From a bacterium SCSIO 12741 (GTDB taxonomy: Bacteria > Bacteroidota > Bacteroidia > Flavobacteriales_G > Salibacteraceae): 64,000 bases of DNA. Shown here in pieces: positions 16,739 to 23,924 of this stretch. The stretch spans positions 2,046,594 through 2,110,593 of the forward strand of contig CP073749.1 of assembly GCA_024398055.1 (NCBI GenBank), in the 5' to 3' direction. The notes under the pieces were generated by a model, which saw only the letters and a program-made list of their open reading frames with translations, made no database searches and was not told the origin of the DNA. Made by a program: the position numbers and the translations under genes. Position 1 is the first letter of the stretch. Every line of letters begins with the position of its first letter.

Positions 16739-17442
16739 ATGGGACCACAATTTGTTCCCAATACTTCTTCTGCTATTGAATACATCCCTTTAACCGGGCA
16801 GGTGCCTGCATGGCTTATTGCCTTGTTGTTTCTGGTAGTGGTGTTGTTTGCCTGGATTCGCATATACCAACCCAAGCGGATTAAGCTGCTATTTAACTCC
16901 TTTATGAGTAATCAGCATGCGGGAGAATTGTCCCGGGAGGAGCGTCAATCCTCAGGTTTGGGCAATCCGGTATTTGAGGTGATTTACTTTTTTGGATCCA
17001 GCCTCATGATTCATTTCTGTGTGCAGTTCTACAAGCCAGATCTGTTTGGATTGTCTCCTGGAGAAACCTATTTGATCCTTACTGCGGGCATTTTGGTTTT
17101 TGTTTTAGTGAAGAATTTGATGATTCATTTGCTCTCCTGGATTTTTGATTTGAAGGAGCTTTTTGCGGATATTTTGTTTTTTCGCTTCGTTAGTCATGCC
17201 TTACTTGGAATCCTGTTGATCCCCATTTTACTCCTCATAACATTCCCCCCCGATTCCAGCTTTTCTTCTTCTGGACTGGGGTTGCATTAATTTCCGGCTT
17301 TTTTAGTTACCGCCTAATCCGTTCGTTGGCAAAGGCAATGGGAGGAAATTTATTTTCTCTTAAGTACATTATTTTGTACATTTGCGCGCTCGAAATTTTG
17401 CCCGTTCTGATTCTCTCTAAATTCTTGCAGGAGAATTTATAA
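16739..17442 (+). pseudogene. DUF4271 membrane protein, one frameshift
   Basis: This is a polytopic membrane protein of unknown function. The first frame (to 17290) gives four to five membrane segments, for example at residues about 24-40 and 85-102, then runs into Ser-rich nonsense. A second frame picks up with FFFWTG, YRLIRSLAKAMGG and YICALEILPVLIL and ends at the TAA 17440-17442, giving a complete DUF4271 C-terminus. The switch is a -1 shift at the run of seven C at 17245-17251; eight C would restore one frame. The gene precedes hemD, an order seen in other Flavobacteria. Either an assembly error or a real null allele. Confidence 0.75.
17377..17384 (+). promoter_or_regulatory. TACATTTG -7 box upstream of hemD
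   Basis: TACATTTG followed by CG lies inside the 3' end of the DUF4271 gene, 114 bases before the hemD start. It suggests a separate hemD transcript with a leader of about 105 bases. A -33 TTG is not obvious. Confidence 0.35.
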
Positions 17443-17497
17443 GGCAAAGAATCAGGGAGTTAAAAATTCGATTTAGAACAACTAAAAAGGAAGTAAA

Positions 17498-18253
17498 TTG
17501 AAGGATTTGAAAGTTAAAACCATTTTGGTGTCGCAGCCAAGGCCTGAAAACGAAAAATCACCTTATTTCGATTTAGCGGACAAATTCAAATTGAACGTAG
17601 ACTTCCGTTCGTTTATCCACGTTGAAGGTTTTCCGGCTCAGGAGTTTCGCAAGCAAAAAGTGAATCTGTTGGATCATTCGGCAGTCATTTTTACCAGTCG
17701 AAACGCAGTTGACCACTACTTTAGAATGGCGGAAGAAATGCGTCTGACCATTCCAGATTCAATGAAGTATTTCTGTACTTCGGAGTCAACGGCTTATTAC
17801 TTGCAGAAGTATGTGGTGTACCGCAAAAGAAAAATCTTTCACGGCAAACAGCGAATTACCGATTTGGTTCCTTTGCTGAAAAAGCATGCCGATGAAAACT
17901 TCCTTTTGCCTACATCGGATCAATTGAAGCCAATTATTCCTGAAACCCTGGAGAAGAACGGTATCAACTATACCCGAGGTATGTTCTACCGCACGGTATG
18001 CAGCGACCTGTCTGATTTGGCCGACGTGTACTACGACGTGCTGGTATTCTTTAGTCCATCTGGAATTAAGTCTTTGTACCAAAACTTCCCGGACTTCAAA
18101 CAAAACGATACCCGTATTGCCTGCTTTGGTCCTACCACGCGTAAGGCTGCCGAAGATCAGGGATTGGTGGTTAATATTCCGGCTCCTACAGCTGGTGCGC
18201 CGAGTATGACCATGGCTATTGAGAATTACATCAAAGAGGTTAACAAGAAGTAA
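17498..18253 (+). CDS. hemD: Uroporphyrinogen-III synthase family protein
   Basis: HemD closes hydroxymethylbilane to uroporphyrinogen III in tetrapyrrole synthesis. The 251-residue protein has the two-lobed HemD pattern: VKTILVSQP at the start, IFTSRNAVDHYF near 66, CTSESTAYYL near 93, VFFSPSGIKS near 184 and IACFGPTTRKAAEDQGL near 206. The start is TTG at 17498, in front of which there is no in-frame ATG close by. HemD sequences diverge strongly, so the call rests on pattern and on neighbours (DUF4271 upstream, rnpA downstream), as in other Flavobacteria. A terminator follows. Confidence 0.85.
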   Translation: MKDLKVKTILVSQPRPENEKSPYFDLADKFKLNVDFRSFIHVEGFPAQEFRKQKVNLLDHSAVIFTSRNAVDHYFRMAEEMRLTIPDSMKYFCTSESTAYYLQKYVVYRKRKIFHGKQRITDLVPLLKKHADENFLLPTSDQLKPIIPETLEKNGINYTRGMFYRTVCSDLSDLADVYYDVLVFFSPSGIKSLYQNFPDFKQNDTRIACFGPTTRKAAEDQGLVVNIPAPTAGAPSMTMAIENYIKEVNKK

Positions 18254-18300
18254 ACCTTCATTGGGATTGAAGAATTATCCCTTCAATCTGTATAAAATAC

Positions 18301-18345
18301 AACCCCCATTTTGCGGATGGAATGAAGCAAAAGGGGGTTTTTTAC
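18301..18345 (+). terminator. Terminator after hemD
   Basis: AACCCCCATTTTGC (18301-18314) pairs with GCAAAAGGGGGTT (from 18326) and is followed by a T run. It ends shortly before the rnpA start at 18356; a TACTTTTA sequence right behind it may be the rnpA -7 box. Confidence 0.8.
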
Positions 18346-18355
18346 TTTTACACCC

Positions 18356-18766
18356 ATGACAACGCCACACTCCAGAATGACTTTAGGAGCCTCGGAACGA
18401 TTGAAATCGAGGAAGCAGATTGGTTTGTTGTTTGCTAAAGGCAAGTCTATTTCCAGGTTTCCGGTTAAGGTCATCTATCGATTGGCACCTTTGGAGGAGG
18501 GGCAGGATGACTCCCTCAAATTTATGGTAACGGTTCCCAAACGGAAGTTCAAAAGAGCGGTGGATCGTAACCTTCTAAAAAGAAGGGTAAGGGAAGCCTA
18601 TCGGCAGGAAAATCAGGGATTGAAAAACAAGATTCCTGCAGGTTATGGCATGGATTTAGTAGTGCTTTACCTGGCCCCGGAGATAAGAGAATTTAACGAA
18701 ATCCGGGAAAAATTAGTCCTATCTTTACAAAAGCTTGAAAGAGCGCTGGATTCAGAAAATAAGTGA
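18356..18766 (+). CDS. rnpA: Ribonuclease P protein component
   Basis: RnpA is the protein subunit of RNase P, which trims tRNA 5' leaders with the RNA subunit. The 136-residue basic protein has the family start LKSRKQIGLLFAKGK, the FMVTVPKRKFKRAVDRN core and the RNR signature RNLLKRRVREAYR. An internal ATG at 18377 is an alternative start that would fit homologues equally well. No rpmH lies upstream, which is unusual compared with many bacteria but common in this phylum. The S41 protease gene begins 4 bases after the stop. Confidence 0.95.
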   Translation: MTTPHSRMTLGASERLKSRKQIGLLFAKGKSISRFPVKVIYRLAPLEEGQDDSLKFMVTVPKRKFKRAVDRNLLKRRVREAYRQENQGLKNKIPAGYGMDLVVLYLAPEIREFNEIREKLVLSLQKLERALDSENK

Positions 18767-18770
18767 GCAG

Positions 18771-20435
18771 ATGAACAAGAGAATGCGAATTGGATTAGTA
18801 GCAGTTTTAGGGGTTTCCTTTTTCTTTTACTCGTCCAAACTGGCTGATGATTACTTCGAGATTTCCAAAAACCTCGACATTTTCGCCAACATTTACAAGC
18901 AACTAAATATCTACTACGTCGACGACACTCAGCCAGGTCAGTTGATGAAAACAGGGATTGACGCTATGCTCGAGTCCCTGGATCCTTACACCGTTTATTA
19001 CCCCGAGTCAGAAATTGAAGACTATCGATTTATGACCACCGGAGAGTATGGAGGAATTGGTGCCCTGATTCGCCGTAGAGGTGATCGGGTTATGGTGGCT
19101 GAGCCTTACGAAGGATTTCCGGCTCAAAAGAATGGCCTCATGGCAGGTGACATTTTACTGAAAATCGACGGAAAGGACCTAACTGGAAAGAACACTTCTC
19201 AAATAAGCAGCTTGCTTAAAGGTCAAGCCAAAACGGATGTTGAAGTAGTCTATTCCAGAGATGGAGAAGAGAGTACGGCTACACTTGCCCGAGAAAACAT
19301 TAAGATCAAGGATGTACCTTACTACGGCATGTTGACTGATAAAGTAGGTTATATCAAGCTGACTGGATTTACTGAAACGGCCAGTTCTGAGTTTGTGGCA
19401 GCCTTCAAAGATTTGAAAAACAATCAAGGCATGGAATCGCTTGTGTTTGACTTACGTGGAAATGGTGGAGGGCTTTTGAATGAAGCAGTGAACATTGTAA
19501 ATGTTTTCGTAGATCGTGGACAGGAAGTGGTGTATACCCGAGGAAAATTGAAGGAATGGGATCGCAGTCACAGAGCGTTGAATAATGCCATTGATAAGGA
19601 CATTCCGATCGTAGTTTTGATCAACGGATCATCTGCTTCTGCCTCGGAAATCGTGAGTGGTACTATTCAGGATTTGGATCGTGGCGTTTTGGTAGGGGAG
19701 CGTTCTTTCGGAAAAGGACTCGTTCAACAGACCAAGCCTTTGAGTTATAATTCTCAGCTTAAGGTAACCGTGGCCAAGTATTACATTCCAAGTGGTCGTT
19801 GTATCCAGAAGTTGGATTATTCCAAGAAAAGTAACGGTAAAGCTACTGAGGTTCCGGATTCTTTGCGTCAAACCTTCTATACCAAAGGAGGTCGTCCCGT
19901 AAAAGATGGAAAAGGAATTGAGCCTGATGTGGAAGTGGAATTGCCCGATGCGGCAAACATCACTGCCAGTTTGGTAGGAAAAGATTTCATTTTTGATTTT
20001 GCCACTGAGTACCGTCGTTCCCATGATACCCTTATTCCGGCCAATAAATTTGTGGTTGGTGATGATCTATATGGAGAGTTTGTTCAGTACCTGGATGGAA
20101 AAGACTACGACTACACGACCCGAAGCGAGAGACTGTTGGAGCAATTCAAAGAGGCCTCTGAAAAGGATCACTACTTCGAGCAGTTGAAAGAAGAATACGA
20201 GGAACTTCATAGTAAGATGAGCCACAACAAGTCAGAAGATTTGCAGCTTCATCAGGAAGAGATTCGTGAGATATTAGCGAACGAAATTGTATCCCGTTAT
20301 TTCTATCAAACCGGTCGAATTGAAAATAGCTTATCCTTAGATATTCAGGTGAATAAAGCCATTGAAGTGCTTGAGTCTCCGGAAGAGTACAAGCAAATTC
20401 TAACCGCCAAGAAATCCGGTGGTAAGGAAAAATAA
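18771..20435 (+). CDS. S41 C-terminal processing peptidase
   Basis: This is a Prc/CtpA-like serine protease of 554 residues, larger than the frameshifted one at 7529. It has an N-terminal signal anchor (about 5-22), a PDZ domain (about 90-175) and the S41 core with LVFDLRGNGGG, GSSASASEI and the Lys of SFGKG, then a long alpha-helical C-terminal extension of about 150 residues rich in Glu and Lys. The ATG at 18771 lies 4 bases behind rnpA; the earlier TTG at 18735 would overlap rnpA and is less likely. Envelope protein processing is the family role; the substrate is unknown. Confidence 0.92.
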   Translation: MNKRMRIGLVAVLGVSFFFYSSKLADDYFEISKNLDIFANIYKQLNIYYVDDTQPGQLMKTGIDAMLESLDPYTVYYPESEIEDYRFMTTGEYGGIGALIRRRGDRVMVAEPYEGFPAQKNGLMAGDILLKIDGKDLTGKNTSQISSLLKGQAKTDVEVVYSRDGEESTATLARENIKIKDVPYYGMLTDKVGYIKLTGFTETASSEFVAAFKDLKNNQGMESLVFDLRGNGGGLLNEAVNIVNVFVDRGQEVVYTRGKLKEWDRSHRALNNAIDKDIPIVVLINGSSASASEIVSGTIQDLDRGVLVGERSFGKGLVQQTKPLSYNSQLKVTVAKYYIPSGRCIQKLDYSKKSNGKATEVPDSLRQTFYTKGGRPVKDGKGIEPDVEVELPDAANITASLVGKDFIFDFATEYRRSHDTLIPANKFVVGDDLYGEFVQYLDGKDYDYTTRSERLLEQFKEASEKDHYFEQLKEEYEELHSKMSHNKSEDLQLHQEEIREILANEIVSRYFYQTGRIENSLSLDIQVNKAIEVLESPEEYKQILTAKKSGGKEK

Positions 20436-20484
20436 ATACAATCCAATTTTTAGATATATCTTTCGTTCAGCTTCCTGATCAGGT

Positions 20485-22071
20485 ATGCTTGACCGGATAT
20501 TAAACTACAGAAACGCTTATCTGCTGGGGCTCTGCGGAGTTTTTTTCAGCCTTTCTGTATCCGTTTTTGTCATCAGTACAGCGGAGATTTTTCTCGCACT
20601 TATTTGGATTGCCGAAGGCGACTACGCCAACAAGTGGAAACGATTAAAGTCTAATCGCTTTGCCTGGTTGTTCATGTCTCTGTTTCTGATGCTTGTTTTG
20701 GGCCTGTCGGTTACCCAGAATTTCGATTATGCCCTCAATGATATTCGGATCAAACTTCCCTTATTAATCCTGCCGTTGTTTATGGCGTCTTACCCTCCAC
20801 TTAAGCGGGGCGAGCAGGCCGTGGTTGGAGGATTTTTCCTTTTGGGGCTGTTGATTTCAACCATCTTCTCCTATTTCCGATTTCTGGATCTTAGCCAGGA
20901 ACTAACCATGGATGTAAGGGAATCTTCGGCCTTCATTAGCCATGTTCGTCTTTCCCTCATGCTGGCCTTGGCCATTATTGGATTGGTTATTACCTGGTTC
21001 CGAAACCTACGGGTAACCTGGGCTTTTCCGCCTATCATCCTTTTGATTACCTGGTTCTTATTTATCCTTTTTAGGTTGCAAATGATAACCGGGTTGGCAC
21101 TGTTAGGCACTGCAGCCTTTGCTTGTATCATTTGGATGGTTTTGCGCTCTTCCCGGCCTGCGGTGCGCTGGGTTGGCGGTGGACTTTTGGCCTTTACCCT
21201 TATTAGTTCTGGATTCTATGTTCATCAAGTGGTTGGGAGTTTTATTCATCCCGATCCTTCTCCGCCCAAGAACCTGGTAGACCGGGAGCCGACTTGTAAA
21301 TTCAGGCATTCACCCGAGAGAACCCAAGTGGAAAACGGACACCTCGTATGGGCTTATATGTGTGATTTTGAAGCCGAAGCTTCCTGGGAGGCGAGGAGTG
21401 AGTACTCCTTCAGTGGCAAAGGGAAAACTGGTGAATACATTCAGGCCACCTTGTATCGATTTCTGGCCTCATTGAATCTAACCAAAGACTCGGCCGGAAT
21501 TGCTCAATTGAGTGATAAGGACATTCGGGCGATTGAAGACGGGGAAACGAATTACCTCTATGCCTACAAAGAATCTTTGGCTAAGCGGATCTATGGAATA
21601 GCATGGGAATTGTATGGTTTTGCCGACGAAAAGTACAACCCCGAAGGGACGTCCGTGGGGCAGCGATTAGAGTTTTGGAAGGCTGCCAGACACGTTATTC
21701 AAAATCACTTTTGGATGGGCGTAGGTACCGGAGATGTAGTGGACGAAATGCGGGGTGGTTATGAGGCTACTGGCTCAAGAATGTCAAAGGAGTATTGGCT
21801 CAAGCCCCACAATCAATACTTAACAACCTGGGTGTGCTTCGGAATAATTGGGTTAATCTGGTTTGTCTTGGTTTTTGCCTATCCCCTGAAATCGGCTTTT
21901 AAGGATCCCTTGATCCTGGCCTTTTGGCTTATCGTTATTGGTTCTATGCTTACGGAGGATACGCTGGAAACACAAGTGGGAGTCACTTTTGTGACAGCCT
22001 TTTTCGGTTTGTTGGTAATGGCCAATCCTAAAGTAAATCCAAAAGAGTTGCCTTCACCCGATCAGGAGTAA
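20485..22071 (+). CDS. O-antigen ligase/polymerase-family membrane protein
   Basis: This is an integral membrane protein of 528 residues with about ten hydrophobic segments and one large periplasmic loop (about 255-425). The conserved Wzy_C-type end is visible: GVGTGD near 413 and LKPHNQYLTTW near 432, before the last two or three membrane spans. Such proteins join or polymerise O-antigen or other surface glycans. Two LPS-type glycosyltransferase genes converge on it and overlap its 3' end by 44 bases, which supports a lipopolysaccharide role. Ligase and polymerase cannot be told apart here. Confidence 0.8.
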   Translation: MLDRILNYRNAYLLGLCGVFFSLSVSVFVISTAEIFLALIWIAEGDYANKWKRLKSNRFAWLFMSLFLMLVLGLSVTQNFDYALNDIRIKLPLLILPLFMASYPPLKRGEQAVVGGFFLLGLLISTIFSYFRFLDLSQELTMDVRESSAFISHVRLSLMLALAIIGLVITWFRNLRVTWAFPPIILLITWFLFILFRLQMITGLALLGTAAFACIIWMVLRSSRPAVRWVGGGLLAFTLISSGFYVHQVVGSFIHPDPSPPKNLVDREPTCKFRHSPERTQVENGHLVWAYMCDFEAEASWEARSEYSFSGKGKTGEYIQATLYRFLASLNLTKDSAGIAQLSDKDIRAIEDGETNYLYAYKESLAKRIYGIAWELYGFADEKYNPEGTSVGQRLEFWKAARHVIQNHFWMGVGTGDVVDEMRGGYEATGSRMSKEYWLKPHNQYLTTWVCFGIIGLIWFVLVFAYPLKSAFKDPLILAFWLIVIGSMLTEDTLETQVGVTFVTAFFGLLVMANPKVNPKELPSPDQE

Positions 22072-23038
22072 TCTCTTCAATAGATCGGTCATTTTTGGCT
22101 GTAGCCGATTTGGCAATTTCACCGTCATAAGTAAGAGCGATAGCTTTCTTTCCCAATGGGGCCCAGCGCCCTGGATGAATAGGGCGAATAGGAGAATACA
22201 ATCCGATGGTGGCTTTGCCTAAGGCCGCGGCAATGTGCAGAGGTCCTGTACTTGCAGCAATCAAAGCATCCGATTGATCAATAAAATCAATGAGCTCCAA
22301 TAAGGTCATTTGCCCGGTAACATCACTTACCTGATTCAATTCAAGCGGTAGACTTTCTCGAATGGCAGCGCCTTCTTTTTCGGTTCCGGTAATCCAGATT
22401 TGAAAATCTGAGGCTGGAAGCAACTCCATGAGTTTGGAGAAATTACCCAATCCCCATTCACGTGCACTTCCCTGGGATCTCGGGTGCACAATAATTTGCT
22501 TCTTCGAAGGGTCTTTTTGGTTTTGAAACGTGCCAGGTTGATTATTGGGAGCCACGAAGCCATAAAGCTTTGAAATGGCACTCATTTCCGGAATCGGTGT
22601 CGCAATGAAAGGTTCCATAAGCTTCAAATTCAATTGAGCTTCATGCAAATCGCTTTTGCGTCGGCTAAAGGTGGGCCTTACGTTGCAATAGATTTTGTGA
22701 AACCATCGACGGCTTACTCCAACGCGCTTTGAAATACCGGCTCTCTTGGCGGCACGGGCCAGGAATTTATTCGGTAGGGCAAAGAAAATGATATCCGCTT
22801 GGAGGGCTTTTAACTCAACAGAGCAGCCTTGAACTCCTTTTTGCTCCCAATTTGAAACGTCAATAAATCGATCTACAAACTGGCAGCAGGAAACCACATC
22901 ACGGGTATAAGTCTTTCCGATAAAAATGACCTCTGCTTCCGGCCAGTGTTTCTTGGCCCATCCAGCCATGGGTAGGGTAAGCATTACATCGCCAATGCTA
23001 TCCGTTCGGCTAATGATGATCCGATTAGGCTTTTTCAC
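22028..23038 (-). CDS. Glycosyltransferase family 9 (heptosyltransferase-like)
   Basis: This is an ADP-heptose:LPS heptosyltransferase-like enzyme of about 336 residues with the GT-B fold. The N-terminus IIISRTDSIGDVMLTLP and the C-terminal donor site with IAASTGPLHIAAALGK and GLYSPIRPIHPGRW are typical of GT9. I place the start at a GTG at 23038 because it fits the conserved N-terminus and overlaps the upstream glycosyltransferase gene by only 14 bases; a TTG at 23098 would give a longer overlap and an atypical tail. It acts with the GT2 gene upstream on the LPS core, by inference. Confidence 0.87.
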   Translation of the reverse strand: MKKPNRIIISRTDSIGDVMLTLPMAGWAKKHWPEAEVIFIGKTYTRDVVSCCQFVDRFIDVSNWEQKGVQGCSVELKALQADIIFFALPNKFLARAAKRAGISKRVGVSRRWFHKIYCNVRPTFSRRKSDLHEAQLNLKLMEPFIATPIPEMSAISKLYGFVAPNNQPGTFQNQKDPSKKQIIVHPRSQGSAREWGLGNFSKLMELLPASDFQIWITGTEKEGAAIRESLPLELNQVSDVTGQMTLLELIDFIDQSDALIAASTGPLHIAAALGKATIGLYSPIRPIHPGRWAPLGKKAIALTYDGEIAKSATAKNDRSIEEITPDRVKATLLDLL

Positions 23039-23783
23039 GGTGGAGGCGTTTGAGTTCGGTATACTTGAAGTGATTGGATTGCGCCGAAATCCAGGCAATC
23101 ATGAATCCCATTTTTCCATCCAGTATTCCTCCTTTGAAAAAATACATTCCCATAAAGCGAGCAAAGGCGCTTAGGAATGGTTTTAAGGGGCCTGCCTTTT
23201 TTCCTCGGGCAAACATTTTTTGAGCCGTCAATGCTGAATAATGATCGGCGCGTTCCCGGTGTTCGGAATAGTTGTAATAAGAATAGTGAAGCAGGTCTCC
23301 AGACAGGTGTGTATTCGATAGATCTTCTGAAAATTCGAGCGTTTCATGCACAAATTCTCCGGCCCAGGAAGTTTTGTCCTTGGGAAAGATTCGAACCTTC
23401 ACATCGGGGTACCAACCACCATGTTTAACCCAATGGCCACAATATTGGGTGAGTCGATTAAAAGAGTAGGTGCCTGCTAACCCGGAGGATTTTGCCTGGA
23501 TAATTTCCTTCTTCAATCGGTCCGACAAGGCTTCATCCGCATCGAGAGATAGAATGAAGGGATGCTTCGCCATCGAGTTGGCTTTGTTTTTCTGGCCACT
23601 GTATCCAAGCCATTTCTGCTGGTATACTTCGCATCCTAAGTCCTTGCATACCTGAACGGTATTGTCGGTGGAAAAGGAATCCATAATGACAATTTCATCC
23701 ACCACACCCTGCAAAGATTCAATTGCCCGGGCAATGTTTTTTTCCTCATTAAGGGTGATAATGACAGCCGAAAGTTTGCTCAT
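23025..23783 (-). CDS. Glycosyltransferase family 2 (WaaE/KdtX-like)
   Basis: This is a GT-A glycosyltransferase of 252 residues. It starts with LSAVIITLNEEKNIARAIESL, has VIMDSFSTDNT and the metal-binding LSLDADE motif, then KWLGYSGQKN and GGWYPDVKVRIFPK. The pattern is that of the WaaE/KdtX group that adds a sugar to the LPS inner core. A C-terminal hydrophobic stretch near 215-235 may tether it to the membrane. It is the first gene of a leftward pair with the GT9 gene. Confidence 0.87.
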   Translation of the reverse strand: MSKLSAVIITLNEEKNIARAIESLQGVVDEIVIMDSFSTDNTVQVCKDLGCEVYQQKWLGYSGQKNKANSMAKHPFILSLDADEALSDRLKKEIIQAKSSGLAGTYSFNRLTQYCGHWVKHGGWYPDVKVRIFPKDKTSWAGEFVHETLEFSEDLSNTHLSGDLLHYSYYNYSEHRERADHYSALTAQKMFARGKKAGPLKPFLSAFARFMGMYFFKGGILDGKMGFMIAWISAQSNHFKYTELKRLHREKA

Positions 23784-23872
23784 AAGTTCGGAAACAAAGA
23801 TGTTAATTTTCCAAGTTTTTGTCGGCTAAACGAAATTTCTGTTTGCCAAGGATTCTAATGTGAACTGCGCCC

Positions 23873-23901
23873 TTGTTAAAATGTAGAATGTTGTAGATTT
23901 G
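23873..23901 (+). promoter_or_regulatory. Promoter of the sucAB operon
   Basis: TTG at 23873-23875 and TAGATTTG at 23894-23901 are 18 bases apart, a full match to the Flavobacteria promoter consensus. The last G belongs to a GTG that has been open for translation, so the box favours the ATG at 23925 as the start of sucA. Confidence 0.7.
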
Positions 23902-23924
23902 TGGACCTTAATTTATCGGATCAA

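Noticed and set aside
23901-23924. GTG start eight codons earlier for sucA
   Set aside because: The GTG overlaps the TAGATTTG promoter box, so the transcript would start after it. The ATG at 23925 fits relatives.
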